A stretch of DNA of 64,000 bases from CBDHGY01 sp965263325 (GCA_965263325.1 CBDHGY010000002.1:992001-1056000), one strand, 5' to 3'. Shown: positions 9,052 through 18,771, counted from the first letter of the stretch. Notes: a model not told the origin generated them from the sequence alone. A program made the numbers and translations.

Positions 9052-9669
9052 TTATGACATCAATCCTTTTCCAAGCCATGCTTGCAAATGTTCAAAAAGA
9101 TGCTCTGCAGAAATAGGGTCTGTCTTGTTTCCGCCAAGCAGATCCTGATGCATGCTTATAACAAGCATCGGTGAAAGTGCCGCAAATGCGGCAGCCTTCA
9201 GGGCAGCGAGGTCTTTCGGTGCACCCGGCGTATTTTGGATTTTTTTTTCGATTGCCGCCAGTGCAGGCTCCAAGACATTTTCTAAATAGGCTTGCCCTGC
9301 CTCATCATCCGCAACGCCCTCGATAATTCCAAAAGCGTGAGCCCGCACAAAACCGCCATGTCGCATACCAGCTTCAGAGATTCGGAAATACTCGATTATT
9401 GCGGTTTCCTGATCGCTCGCGGGTGTAGCGATCGTATCCCAAATCAACGCTCCACGCGTACCTATTTCTTCCATAACCGCGAGAACTACCCCCTGTCGGT
9501 CATTGAAATAGTGACGCAGAGTAGGCTCGGATGCACCGGCAGCAATTGCAAATTGCCGCAATGATGGCCTGCGCAAATCTGAACTCAGCGCGAAATCGGT
9601 GAGCTTGCCGAGCAGCGCCTGTCGTTTTGCCAGGAAATCTTTGTTTCTCGCTCCAACCGGTCTTGGCAA
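9052..9669 (-). CDS. TetR/AcrR family transcriptional regulator
   Basis: A 205-residue regulator with an N-terminal helix-turn-helix at about residues 25-60 (SLRQFAIAAGASEPTLRHYF) and an all-helical ligand domain behind it. The start is a TTG at 9669, supported by AAGGAG 8 bases upstream; the nearby ATG is in another frame. It is transcribed towards the Atm1-like exporter operon but faces away from the LOG gene at 9829, with about 160 bases between the two starts that could hold its operator. Neither target nor ligand can be read from sequence. Confidence 0.85.
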   Translation of the reverse strand: MPRPVGARNKDFLAKRQALLGKLTDFALSSDLRRPSLRQFAIAAGASEPTLRHYFNDRQGVVLAVMEEIGTRGALIWDTIATPASDQETAIIEYFRISEAGMRHGGFVRAHAFGIIEGVADDEAGQAYLENVLEPALAAIEKKIQNTPGAPKDLAALKAAAFAALSPMLVISMHQDLLGGNKTDPISAEHLFEHLQAWLGKGLMS

Positions 9670-9828
9670 GCCATGCGCTCCTTGAAGCGAAAATATTTGT
9701 AATAACCAAGCCTTAGCTTCAGCGATACAAAAAGTACATATTTTGCCAATATGGACGTTATGGTGGCACCCATCGGCACAAACGCGTATCGATATTGCGT
9801 TACGGCACTGATTCGAGACTGAAGAGAC

Positions 9829-10395
9829 ATGACAAAATTAAAGTCCATCTGCGTTTATTGTGGGTCGTCCAACGACGTTAAGCCCGGTTACCTCCAGCTT
9901 GCGCGAGAACTCGGTCGCACGCTCGCGCAAAAAGATATTCGCCTCGTTTATGGCGGCGGCGGTGTGGGTTTAATGGGGGCGTGTGCGAAAGCTGCCAATG
10001 ATGAAGGCGGCGATGTGCTGGGCATCATGCCGCGTTTCCTGCTCAAGAAAGAACAAATTTTCGAGGAAGTGCCCCACGAGATCGTAGACGATATGCACAC
10101 GCGTAAACAGATGATGTTCGACGCATCAGATGCTTTCATTGTTTTGCCCGGCGGTATCGGCACACTTGAGGAAGCTGTGGAAATGCTGAGCTGGGCCCGC
10201 CTCGGCCTTCACGCAAAACCCATGGCCTTTCTCGATGAAGACGGTTTTTGGACCCCTCTCTTCGAATTGATGGACCACATCATCGAAGAAAAATTCACCC
10301 CTGAAGAATTTCGCGCCGCGCTCGTCCATACCGATACACCTGAAATGGCTATTGCAGCTTTGAGCGAACGCACCATCGTTATTAGCGACATGTAA
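9829..10395 (+). CDS. LOG family protein (nucleotide 5'-monophosphate phosphoribohydrolase)
   Basis: A 188-residue Rossmann-like protein of the TIGR00730/LOG family. It has the opening ICVYCGSSNDVKPGY, the glycine-rich YGGGGVGLMGACA, the arginine-bearing DDMHTRKQMMFDASDAF, and the diagnostic PGGIGTLEE, which hold the phosphate and catalytic Arg/Glu. Enzymes of this family cleave cytokinin riboside monophosphates or other nucleotide monophosphates to base and ribose 5-phosphate. In bacteria a role in nucleotide turnover is likelier than hormone signalling. It diverges from the TetR gene and appears to be single. Confidence 0.9.
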   Translation: MTKLKSICVYCGSSNDVKPGYLQLARELGRTLAQKDIRLVYGGGGVGLMGACAKAANDEGGDVLGIMPRFLLKKEQIFEEVPHEIVDDMHTRKQMMFDASDAFIVLPGGIGTLEEAVEMLSWARLGLHAKPMAFLDEDGFWTPLFELMDHIIEEKFTPEEFRAALVHTDTPEMAIAALSERTIVISDM

Positions 10396-10486
10396 TTCCA
10401 GCACTCGCTGCAAGGTCGGTTGGCATAAGGAAACTTCTCGTTAAAACAGTCGGCATGTTTGCGATGCGACCGAAAGGGGTACTTTC

Positions 10487-11479
10487 ATGCGAATTTGGTT
10501 TGCTGGGTTATTGACGGTCTTACTGGCTGCATGCGGCAGTTCTGAAAACGGCGAGACTGAGGTAGAGGTAAGTGGCACTCAGGTCGTAGACACAAGCGGG
10601 CAATCTGGCCGCGTATCCATGACCAAGAAATACCCCGGTACGCTATATTACAATTACGTTGAACCCTTGGAAGCACCCGCCGTAATGGCAATCAATTTGA
10701 AAAATGGGCGCTACCGAACGGTGTCTAGCGGAATAACAGCGTCTGTCAGCGGCGACACATTCGCCTTTATCGATTTCTGCAGCCCATTGTCTGTGCGCTT
10801 GGCCATCACTGATGGAGATGGTTTTACCACTCCAGTTTCGGAGTGCTTTGATCGCGAAACGATTGGTTCAGACCTCGAAGCACCAGCCATCAGCCCGGAT
10901 GGAAAATTGATTGCGGTGACGAACTTTCAATTATGGCCGCCAGAAAAAGAAGGCGATTTTTCTTACAATTTGCGGCGAGAAAAGTTCACCGCGACGCAGA
11001 TCTACAATCTCGACGGCGAAATAGTCGCACAGTTTAAAGGTTACGGCCCGGCGACTTGGACAAGAAAAGGGAAACTCATTCTGGGCGGTCTTGGAGGCGA
11101 TGCCGGTTACGGGATCTACGAGGCGGACAGAAAACTAGAGAACCTGAAACGCATTGATGACGGGCGCCTGAAAGATGCAATATGGGCGATGGACGCGCAC
11201 CCTTCCAAGGACAGAATAGCTTTCATTTTTAATGGCCAATTGTTCGACATGCCACTTTCAAATGGCAAACCAAAACGCTTGCATCAGCACGGATACCTCT
11301 TGACGGGACTTGCTTACTCGCCGTCTGGCAAACAAATCGCTATCGTCTCCAGAGACACATTGGAAGAATCAATGGACATGGGTGGGAGCGGATATCCAAT
11401 TTTCATTTTTGATAATGGAAAGCTACAACACGTCCGACTGCCGCACGTTGTTGCCGGGCCGCTCGACTGGACGAAATAG
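10487..11479 (+). CDS. Lipoprotein with probable beta-propeller (PD40/TolB-like) fold
   Basis: A 330-residue protein beginning MRIWFAGLLTVLLAACGSS, with lipobox LAAC at Cys16; AAGGGG lies about 8 bases before the ATG. The mature domain contains repeated segments of the WD40-like/PD40 kind, for example APAISPDGKLIAVTNF, DAHPSKDRIAFIFNG and GLAYSPSGKQIAIVS, spaced by 50-100 residues as in TolB-type propellers. It is probably anchored in the outer membrane. No partner gene is adjacent: LOG lies upstream and gltX is convergent 3 bases away. The fold is inferred from the repeats; the function is not known. Confidence 0.7.
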   Translation: MRIWFAGLLTVLLAACGSSENGETEVEVSGTQVVDTSGQSGRVSMTKKYPGTLYYNYVEPLEAPAVMAINLKNGRYRTVSSGITASVSGDTFAFIDFCSPLSVRLAITDGDGFTTPVSECFDRETIGSDLEAPAISPDGKLIAVTNFQLWPPEKEGDFSYNLRREKFTATQIYNLDGEIVAQFKGYGPATWTRKGKLILGGLGGDAGYGIYEADRKLENLKRIDDGRLKDAIWAMDAHPSKDRIAFIFNGQLFDMPLSNGKPKRLHQHGYLLTGLAYSPSGKQIAIVSRDTLEESMDMGGSGYPIFIFDNGKLQHVRLPHVVAGPLDWTK

Positions 11480-11482
11480 CCG

Positions 11483-12823
11483 CTAACTCAAGCGCTGAAC
11501 GACTTTCTCCCGGCCGATCAATCGGAGCATTGCACCCATATCTGGTCCATGTTCCATACCCGTAATCGCTTTGCGGAGGGGCATGAACAGACCGCGTCCT
11601 TTCCGGTCTGTTTCCGATTTCAGCACACTCGTCCACTCTTTCCAGGCCCCTTCACCAAACTCGGATTCGGGAAGCAAAGATGCAGCCTGTGTGATAAAGC
11701 TGCGATCTTCGGTATCGATGATCGGCTCAATATCTTCAAACACGATCGGTACAAACTTGGCTGCATCAGGAAGCAAATCGCAATTTGCCCGAACGGTTTC
11801 CCAGAACAACGGATCTTCAGACATTCGCGGATCGATCTTTTCCAGATGCGGGCGAGCCACCTCAAAAGGCATGTCGTGAAGAATATCAGCGTTCAGTTTT
11901 TTGAGCTCTGCTTCGTCAAAGCGCGCTGGCGCTCGTCCAATCTTTCCAAAATCAAACTCCTGCGCAAGTTCTGCGAGCGAGCCGCGAACCTCGACATTAT
12001 CGCTCGTGCCGATTTTGGCGAGCAAAGAAGCAATCGCCAGAGGCTCAAATCCGTCTTCGCGAAGTTGATCGATTGAGAGCGACCCAAGACGCTTTGACAA
12101 ACCAGCTCCGTCTGCGCCCACGAGCAACGGAGTATGTGCCATCGATGGCGCTTCCCCGCCGAGAGCTCGAAAAATCTCAATCTGTGCACCTGAATTTGTG
12201 ACGTGATCTTCTCCGCGCACAACATGTGTGATCTTTGCATCGATATCATCCACACAGCTCGGCAAAGTATATAAGTAAGACCCATCTTCTCTGATCAAAA
12301 TTGGATCAGACAGTGACGACGTATCAATGCTCTGTTTTCCGCGCACGAGATCATCCCACTCAACTCGTTCGCCGGACAATTTGAAACGCCAGTGAGGTTT
12401 ACGCCCTTCCGCCTCAAGCGCTGCTTTCTCGTCATTTGTTAGTTTCAGCGCCGCACGGTTATAAATCGGCGGCTTGCCTGTTGCGCGCGCGAGTTTTCTT
12501 TGACGCTCAAGCTCATCTGCGGTTTCGTAGCATGCATAAAGCAGTCCAGCGGCCCGGAGCTTTTCAGCCGCAGCGTCATAGTCCGCAAATTTATCGGACT
12601 CATTGAACGTCTCACCCCATTCGAGACCGAGCCACTTCAGATCGGCTTTCAGACCGTCTTCAAATGCCTTTGTTGAGCGCTCGCGATCTGTGTCGTCGAT
12701 TCGCAAAATGAACGTGCCATTATTCGCCGCAGCAAACAGCCAGTTGATCAGGGCTGTGCGAACATTTCCAACATGCAGTTTTCCCGTTGGTGACGGGGCA
12801 AAACGAACAATTGGCTGGGTCAT
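11483..12823 (-). CDS. gltX: Glutamate--tRNA ligase
   Basis: A 446-residue class I aminoacyl-tRNA synthetase. The start at 12823 is chosen because MTQPIVRFAPSPTGKLHVGN is the canonical opening with the HIGH-type motif (HVGN); the longer frame to 12925 adds 34 unrelated residues and runs under the next gene's leader. The KMSKS-type loop is GLSKRLGS. An anticodon-binding helical domain fills the last third. Whether it charges tRNA-Glu only or also tRNA-Gln depends on gatCAB, which is not in the window; alphaproteobacteria often carry two GltX copies. Confidence 0.94.
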   Translation of the reverse strand: MTQPIVRFAPSPTGKLHVGNVRTALINWLFAAANNGTFILRIDDTDRERSTKAFEDGLKADLKWLGLEWGETFNESDKFADYDAAAEKLRAAGLLYACYETADELERQRKLARATGKPPIYNRAALKLTNDEKAALEAEGRKPHWRFKLSGERVEWDDLVRGKQSIDTSSLSDPILIREDGSYLYTLPSCVDDIDAKITHVVRGEDHVTNSGAQIEIFRALGGEAPSMAHTPLLVGADGAGLSKRLGSLSIDQLREDGFEPLAIASLLAKIGTSDNVEVRGSLAELAQEFDFGKIGRAPARFDEAELKKLNADILHDMPFEVARPHLEKIDPRMSEDPLFWETVRANCDLLPDAAKFVPIVFEDIEPIIDTEDRSFITQAASLLPESEFGEGAWKEWTSVLKSETDRKGRGLFMPLRKAITGMEHGPDMGAMLRLIGREKVVQRLS

Positions 12824-12944
12824 ATTTTTTAGTCTCGGTTTGTTTACCGAGCCTTCGACATCAAATCGCCCGTGTTGCCAACCCATGATTGCCATGATTT
12901 GGTTCAAGCCTCGGCGCGAAAACACTCAAATTGTGGGGAAAGAT

Positions 12945-13793
12945 ATGAGAAAAATCTACGTGGCGGTTGCTGGACTAGTATTATCAGCATGTGCCGGAAC
13001 ACCGTCCGACGAGCAAACAATCGACGCAACCGGGCCAACCGCCGAAGTACAAGATGAACCGCTGCCTGTCTCATCTGAATCAATTGAACCCGCGGAGCAA
13101 TTTATCCCCACATACAATGAGGAGATTTGGTATTTGTCATCCGGATGGCCGGGTGAATACCCACCGGGTTTTAGCGTGCTCGGAGAAAACATTTCTCTGA
13201 TGGGGCGCGCGCATATGCACAAAGACGCTGCTCAAAACATCGCTTGCCCAGTTGCACAAAACGCAACTTTCCAGCAATGGAACATGGCTCGCGTAGACGC
13301 TGACAAACTCGAATTTATGACAGTTTCTCAGCGCGTCGAAATATCAGTTACCGAAAACGCGGTTCTGGACGCTCCGACAGATGATGATTGGGAGAAAAAG
13401 CTGACATTAGAGCCCGGAGATCGACTGACTTATCTTCGTTACCTCGGCGAAGGATGGGTCATCATGGAGCATGCGCAGACCGAGTATCAAATCGAGGAAG
13501 GCGCGCTCGTTGGAATTTCCGATATCGAAACGGCATTTGACGATATTGAAGACGATCAACTCTGGATCAATGTCGCATGTGATGATGAGACTAAGACGCG
13601 CGCCTGGTTGGAGCTGGATGAAGTGCTCGAAACCGAGGGGATTGTTATGACCCCCATCATTGGCTTCGGGGACGCACGCGACATGACCGAACAAGATCGC
13701 GTCGACGCCATTGAACAGATGAAATTCTACCTCGAAGAAAAAGCACGCGGCGAAGAGGTGCCCACAGCTAATCGTCTCGAAAGCGATTCGTGA
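12945..13793 (+). CDS. Predicted lipoprotein, unknown function
   Basis: A 282-residue protein that starts at the ATG at 12945, preceded by GGGGAAAG. The opening MRKIYVAVAGLVLSACAGT gives a lipobox LSAC with Cys16. An acidic linker follows, then a domain with SH3-like beta pattern at about residues 90-190 (RVEISVTENAVLD, then GDRLTYLRYLGEGWVIMEH), and an acidic, charged C-terminus. The frame further upstream to 12603 overlaps gltX and is rejected. It diverges from gltX, and its 3' end overlaps nadE by 26 bases, tail to tail. No family was recognised. Confidence 0.7.
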   Translation: MRKIYVAVAGLVLSACAGTPSDEQTIDATGPTAEVQDEPLPVSSESIEPAEQFIPTYNEEIWYLSSGWPGEYPPGFSVLGENISLMGRAHMHKDAAQNIACPVAQNATFQQWNMARVDADKLEFMTVSQRVEISVTENAVLDAPTDDDWEKKLTLEPGDRLTYLRYLGEGWVIMEHAQTEYQIEEGALVGISDIETAFDDIEDDQLWINVACDDETKTRAWLELDEVLETEGIVMTPIIGFGDARDMTEQDRVDAIEQMKFYLEEKARGEEVPTANRLESDS

Positions 13794-15420
13794 TCGGATA
13801 GCGCCGGTCGCGTCCGAAATTTTTTCCGCCAACTTTTACACCTGGCGGTGCTTGGCGGCGCTTATACTCGGCCACGTAAAGCAAGTGCTCGATGCGGCGC
13901 ACAACGTCTTCGTCATGGCCGCGCGCCAGGATAACATCAACATCCTCTTCCTTATCAACAAGGCCGCGAAGGATATCATCGAGCACGTCATACGGTGGCA
14001 AACTGTCTTCATCCTTCTGATCATCGCGCAATTCAGCGGACGGCGGTTTGGTGATGATCCGCTCCGGAATTACCTCGCCAGCGGGCCCAAGGCTTCCGCG
14101 CGGTTTCATCGTGTTACGAAAGCGCGCAAGGTCGAAAACTTCGGTCTTGTAGAAGTCTTTAAGGGCATTGTAGCCGCCGCACATATCGCCATATAGCGTT
14201 GCATAGCCGACTGCCATTTCAGATTTGTTACCCGTCGTAACCACCATGTGTCCGAACTTATTCGATAGCGCCATGAGTGTGAGACCGCGAAGGCGTGACT
14301 GAATATTTTCTTCTGTGGTGTCAGGCTGAGTTTCGGAAAATTGATGGCTGAGCATGTCATCCAAGGCACCAACGCCGGGTGCAATATTGATTATGTCATA
14401 GCGCGCGCCGAGTGCCTCCGCGCAAGCCTTTGCGTCTTCAAGGCTATCTGAACTTGTGTATTTCGAAGGCATCATCACGCACCAAACTCGGTCCGCACCA
14501 AGCGCATCAACTGCCATCGCCGCGGTAAGCGCGCTATCGATACCGCCCGACATACCGAGCACAACACCCGGAAACTTATTCTTGTTCACATAGTCGCCGA
14601 GTGCGAGCACGGCCGCGCGGTATTCTGCTTCAAGACCATCTGTTAGTTCCGCATCACTTCGGGCAGGCGTGAAACGATGTGTGGCGGGATCATAAGACAC
14701 CAGCGCCGTGCCGGTTTCAAAATCGCCAAGCAATTGGTGCTCTGTTCCATCAAAATCAACAGAGTAGCTCGCACCGTCAAACACAAGCTCGTCCTGACCG
14801 CCGACTTGATTTACAAAAAGATACGGCACGCCAGTTTTTCGCCAAGCCGAGAATGTCGTGTGACGCTCCTCGTTCACAGTGCGTCGCCAAGGCGACCCAT
14901 TGGGGACGATCAACATCTCCGCACCAGCCTCGTGAAGCATTGCCGGCACGCGTGGGAACCAAATATCTTCGCAGATTGCGACCCCAAACGACACACCATT
15001 CACAGTGAAGAGCGGTATGTCGCCTTCTCCTGGCGCAAACAATCGCTTTTCGTCAAATACACCGTAATTGGGCAACTCACGCTTATCATACCGCCCGGTT
15101 ATCTCGCCGTCAGCCAGTAGTACCGCAGAATTGAACAGCTTGCCGCGCTCTTGCCACCAAGGTGCACCCATAAGAACCGCCGGTCCATCTTTGGTTTCCG
15201 CCGCGAGTGTTCTCACTGCAGCCATGGAAAGTTGAACCGCGCTTGGTTTCAGCACAAGGTCTTCTGCTGGATAAGCGAGGATGAACATCTCGGAAAAGAC
15301 AACGAGGTCTGCCCCAGCTTGTTTTCCTTCAGCGATCGCCGTTTGCGCGAGCGCGAGATTGCCATTGATATCACCCACGATGGGGTTCAGCTGCGCAATG
15401 TAAATTGAAAGCATACTCAT
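13768..15420 (-). CDS. nadE: Glutamine-dependent NAD+ synthetase
   Basis: A 550-residue two-domain enzyme that amidates deamido-NAD to NAD using glutamine nitrogen. Residues 1 to about 260 form a nitrilase-like glutaminase with Glu in FSEMFILAYP, Lys in RYDKRELPNYGVFDE and Cys in VAICEDIWFP. The synthetase half has the ATP P-loop GMSGGIDSALTAA near residue 295, followed by TTGNKSEMAVGYATLYGDM and GGYNALKD. Length is normal for the glutamine-using form. A second ATG lies two codons in, and neither has a strong Shine-Dalgarno. It is followed tail to tail by the lipoprotein at 12945. Confidence 0.95.
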   Translation of the reverse strand: MSMLSIYIAQLNPIVGDINGNLALAQTAIAEGKQAGADLVVFSEMFILAYPAEDLVLKPSAVQLSMAAVRTLAAETKDGPAVLMGAPWWQERGKLFNSAVLLADGEITGRYDKRELPNYGVFDEKRLFAPGEGDIPLFTVNGVSFGVAICEDIWFPRVPAMLHEAGAEMLIVPNGSPWRRTVNEERHTTFSAWRKTGVPYLFVNQVGGQDELVFDGASYSVDFDGTEHQLLGDFETGTALVSYDPATHRFTPARSDAELTDGLEAEYRAAVLALGDYVNKNKFPGVVLGMSGGIDSALTAAMAVDALGADRVWCVMMPSKYTSSDSLEDAKACAEALGARYDIINIAPGVGALDDMLSHQFSETQPDTTEENIQSRLRGLTLMALSNKFGHMVVTTGNKSEMAVGYATLYGDMCGGYNALKDFYKTEVFDLARFRNTMKPRGSLGPAGEVIPERIITKPPSAELRDDQKDEDSLPPYDVLDDILRGLVDKEEDVDVILARGHDEDVVRRIEHLLYVAEYKRRQAPPGVKVGGKNFGRDRRYPITNRFRDD

Positions 15421-15474
15421 GTGAAGTCACGTAAGACGCTTCCACAATAATTGGAAGAGGAGCACACCCGAGTG

Positions 15475-16647
15475 TTACAGCGCCGCGAGGAGTGCGTCAC
15501 AAATCCGGTGGATCTGCGCCTCTGACAAGTATGGATGCATCGGCAAAGACAATGCCTCTTCGGCGGCTTTCTCACACTGAGGCAATCCGCCTTCCGGAGT
15601 GTAGTGCGCGAATGCCGGCATCTGGTGGATCGCCATATCGTAATAAATGCCGCTGGGTATTCCTTGATCAGAAAGCTTGGTGCGAACTTCTGTCCGATTT
15701 GCGACCCGGACTGTGTAAAGCCCATGCCCGCTTTCATCGCCGGGCAACCCAGTCTGCGTTCTAACGGTTCCTATCAGGCGTTCATCATAAATACGCGCTG
15801 TTTCGATTCTGCGCTCGCGTTCGTCCAGGAAGATGCCAAGCTTCTCTGCAATAACCGCACATTGGATTGAATCACATCGGCCGTTTATACCGACCCGGAT
15901 CGACTCTTTTCGATTGTCACCGGTGCCATGCCAGCGAATGGACCGCATGCGATCTGCAAAATCGGCATCACGGCACAGGATTGCGCCGCCGTCTCCATAT
16001 CCGCCCAGTGTCTTCGTCGGGTAGAAGCTCGTAGCCGTGATTTCGGCGATGTTACCAATCCATCTCCCATCTTGCTTGCCGCCAAAAGCTTGCGCGCCAT
16101 CGGCAATAATACGTAAGTCAAACTGGTCAGCAATTTGCTGGATTGTGCGGTAGTCAGCAGGAAGTCCGTACAGGTCAACAGGCATGACCACGCGCGGAGT
16201 CAGGTTTCCCTTCGCTTTTACCGCTTCAACTTTTCTAAGCAGGTCGGCCGGATCCAAGTTGAATGTGTCTGGATCAATATCAACGATCACGGGATAGGCA
16301 CCGGCGAGCAACACGGCATTAGCAGTTGCATTGTATGTGAAGCCTGGAATGAACACAGCGTCGCCTGGCCCCATTCCCATCGCGAGAAGCGGCATCACGA
16401 GAGCTTGGGTACCCGAGCCAACAGCCACTGCATCCGCACAGCCAGTAAATTCAGCGAGCCCTTTTTCGCACTCATCGACTTCTGGCCCGCCAATGTAGCG
16501 GCCATGATCTAGAATATCGACCCAACGTTTCTCAAGCGCCGGGCGGATAGATGCTTGTTGGGCCTTCAGATCGAAAAACTGGATTGGGGCATCCGCGGGC
16601 AAATTTAACAATGGGCTTGGGCGCATTTCTGTGTCAGGCATAATCAA
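15475..16647 (-). CDS. DegT/DnrJ/EryC1/StrS family sugar aminotransferase
   Basis: A 390-residue PLP enzyme of the nucleotide-sugar aminotransferase family. It has IQFFDLKAQQASIRPALE near residue 22, GRYIGGPEVDECEKG, VAVGSGTQAL, and the PLP lysine in SFYPTKTLGGYGDGGAI at about 190-206. The opening resembles WbpE/WlbC-type enzymes that aminate the 3-keto group of UDP-GlcNAc uronate derivatives. Its ATG overlaps the stop of the upstream Gfo/Idh oxidoreductase by 4 bases, the usual enzyme order for making such 3-amino sugars. No acetyltransferase or glycosyltransferase is adjacent, so the final product is unknown. Confidence 0.87.
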   Translation of the reverse strand: MIMPDTEMRPSPLLNLPADAPIQFFDLKAQQASIRPALEKRWVDILDHGRYIGGPEVDECEKGLAEFTGCADAVAVGSGTQALVMPLLAMGMGPGDAVFIPGFTYNATANAVLLAGAYPVIVDIDPDTFNLDPADLLRKVEAVKAKGNLTPRVVMPVDLYGLPADYRTIQQIADQFDLRIIADGAQAFGGKQDGRWIGNIAEITATSFYPTKTLGGYGDGGAILCRDADFADRMRSIRWHGTGDNRKESIRVGINGRCDSIQCAVIAEKLGIFLDERERRIETARIYDERLIGTVRTQTGLPGDESGHGLYTVRVANRTEVRTKLSDQGIPSGIYYDMAIHQMPAFAHYTPEGGLPQCEKAAEEALSLPMHPYLSEAQIHRICDALLAAL

Positions 16648-17561
16648 GCTCCTGCAGGTTGGAAAGTTGAGTGTTCGGCGCGCTCAGCAAGCGCAACAGC
16701 GATGGCGGCTTCACGCCCTGGGATGGCGCATTCTCGTTTTCCGAGGCAGGCATCGAAGAAAGCCTCATCTGCCGCCCCTAACGGATCGGGCATTGCGTCT
16801 GAGACATCTGCGTGAATTTTAAATGGTGTGGAGTTTTCGACTGAACGCGTCAAAAAGTCGATCTCAATCGTGCCTGAGGGATACGTTAGCTTCATGCCTC
16901 GCTCGCGAACATCAGCGGCGCGGCTGGCGGTCAGTTCAGCAGACCCATTGGCAAAAGCGAGCTTAACCGTTGCCTCATCTATATGACCGGAATGAATGAC
17001 ACGCCCAATTGATTGCACACCCGCGTCGTCACCCATCAGCTTGGCGGCCATATCGAGATCATGGATCATCAAATCCCAAATCACAGATACGTCCCCAGCG
17101 CGCCCATCAGGAGCTGGCGGCCCGGCGCGCACGGCGATCAGCTCCGTCGGCGCTTCGGGAATATCAAACAGTCCCATCGCATCCAGAACAAAGCGTTCCT
17201 GATGACCGACTTGCAATACCTTGCCTGAGGCCTCTGCCCGGCTTGCCAGCTCCATTGCGCCGTCACCCGTCAATGCGAGCGGTTTCTCCACCATCACATG
17301 ACACCCATGAGCCAAGGCTTCGCTAACAACATCTTCATGATAAATTGCCGGACAAGCAACGATAACGGCATCCGCCGCGCCGAAAAGCTCGCTCTGTGAA
17401 CCAAAAGCCTGCACACCGTGTTTCTGCGCCAATGCAGCACAGCGCTCGCTGTCAGGATCAAACACTCCGACAAAATCAGTGCTGACGGAGTCAGCGATCT
17501 TATTGGCATGATAACCGCCAAAGACGCCTGCACCGATCAGGCCTGTATTAAGACTTGTCAC
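16644..17561 (-). CDS. Gfo/Idh/MocA family oxidoreductase
   Basis: A 305-residue NAD(P)-dependent sugar dehydrogenase. The start is placed at a GTG at 17561, with GGAG about 12 bases upstream, because the Rossmann motif (LNTGLIGAGVFGGYHANKI) should begin the protein; the longer frame to 17717 adds 52 basic residues unlike the family. The second domain carries the conserved lysine of the E-K-P motif (MVEKPLAL) and the IWDLMIHDLDMA histidine pair. Sequence and operon position suggest it oxidises C3 of a UDP-sugar acid, WlbA/WbpB-like, for the downstream DegT aminotransferase; that role is inferred. Confidence 0.83.
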   Translation of the reverse strand: MTSLNTGLIGAGVFGGYHANKIADSVSTDFVGVFDPDSERCAALAQKHGVQAFGSQSELFGAADAVIVACPAIYHEDVVSEALAHGCHVMVEKPLALTGDGAMELASRAEASGKVLQVGHQERFVLDAMGLFDIPEAPTELIAVRAGPPAPDGRAGDVSVIWDLMIHDLDMAAKLMGDDAGVQSIGRVIHSGHIDEATVKLAFANGSAELTASRAADVRERGMKLTYPSGTIEIDFLTRSVENSTPFKIHADVSDAMPDPLGAADEAFFDACLGKRECAIPGREAAIAVALAERAEHSTFQPAGA

Positions 17562-17733
17562 GGGAATACTACTCCACTCTATCAGCGATGTCTTTTCACC
17601 GGATGGGTGTCCGAGGCAAGTTGTAGTCACATCTGCGGCGTTCAAAACTCTTTGCGAAATCTTACGGCCCGCCTCTTTCCTTCCCCGGCGGCGGATTGCA
17701 ATAGAAGATTCATTCAAAATTTGGAGGAACAGA

Positions 17734-18759
17734 ATGCCAGTTATTACGTCACGTGAATGGGCACTCGCAAAGCGACCTGTCGGAATGCCTCAAGACAGTG
17801 ATTTTCAAATGATTTCAACGGAATGTCCGGAGCCATCTGCCGGGCAAATTCAGGTGCGCAATCATTGGATGTCAGTTGATCCTTACATGCGCGGACGCAT
17901 GATCGACCGAGAAAGCTATGTTCCTCCGTTTCAGATTGGTGAGACGCTTCAGGGCGGTGCAGTCGGCGTTGTTACCGCATCGGCCCATCCAGACTACGCT
18001 GAAGGCGACCTGATTAATTCAATGGCTGGGTGGCGGGAAGCCTTTACTGCACCGCCAGAGGCGGTGCTTGCCAACAAACTGCCTGGCGATACAGGTCTTC
18101 CAGAAAGCGCCTTTCTTGGAGTTGCCGGCATGCCGGGCCTGACGGCGTATGCAGGTATCCTGCGTATTGCTGAACTCAAAGAAGGAGACACAGTATTCGT
18201 CTCAGGTGCAGCTGGCGCGGTTGGGTCGGCAGTGGTGCAAATCGCAAAAATTAAGAACTGTACCGTGATCGGTTCAGCAGGCGGCGAAGAGAAATGTGCT
18301 CTCGTAAAAAGCCTCGGCGCTGACCATGTGATCGACTATAAAGCCGTTGGGGACTACGAAGGTTTACTAGCAGCACTCCGAGAGGCTGCTCCGAAAGGTA
18401 TCGATGTCTATTTTGACAATGTCGGCGGCGATCACTTTCAGGCAGCGATCGAAGCGTCGCGTCCTTTCGCGCGCATGGCGATTTGCGGGATGATCTCTCA
18501 ATACAATGACACCGAACCTACGCCCGGACCAAGCAATGTGATCCAGATTGTTGGCAAGCAACTTCAGATCAAAGGTTTTATCGTTTCAACCCATATCGAC
18601 ATGCAGCCGGACTTCATCAGAGACATGGCGGGCTGGATCGCGTCAGGTCAAATGAAGTTTGAAGAAACAGTCATGGACGGTATTGAGAAAGCACCCGCTG
18701 CGTTCATGGGTCTGTTCACTGGCGGCAACAAAGGAAAAATGCTGGTCAAACTGGCGTAA
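17734..18759 (+). CDS. NADP-dependent oxidoreductase (CurA / leukotriene B4 dehydrogenase-like MDR)
   Basis: A 341-residue zinc-free medium-chain dehydrogenase. It has the family opening MDSIAYVPPF-like region with VDPYMRGRM (about residue 50), the cofactor loop VSGAAGAVGSAVVQIAK at about 153-169, and GIDVYFDNVGG. These match the curcumin/alkenal reductase branch (E. coli CurA, YncB), which reduces the C=C bond of enones and alkenals with NADPH. It is the first gene of a three-gene unit with a SnoaL-like gene 12 bases downstream. The physiological substrate is unknown; detoxification of reactive aldehydes is the likely theme. Confidence 0.88.
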   Translation: MPVITSREWALAKRPVGMPQDSDFQMISTECPEPSAGQIQVRNHWMSVDPYMRGRMIDRESYVPPFQIGETLQGGAVGVVTASAHPDYAEGDLINSMAGWREAFTAPPEAVLANKLPGDTGLPESAFLGVAGMPGLTAYAGILRIAELKEGDTVFVSGAAGAVGSAVVQIAKIKNCTVIGSAGGEEKCALVKSLGADHVIDYKAVGDYEGLLAALREAAPKGIDVYFDNVGGDHFQAAIEASRPFARMAICGMISQYNDTEPTPGPSNVIQIVGKQLQIKGFIVSTHIDMQPDFIRDMAGWIASGQMKFEETVMDGIEKAPAAFMGLFTGGNKGKMLVKLA

Positions 18760-18771
18760 TCGGTATTCGCT

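Noticed and set aside
12603..12944. N-terminal extension of the lipoprotein at 12945
   Set aside because: The extension lies under gltX, while a good ribosome site and a signal peptide begin at 12945.
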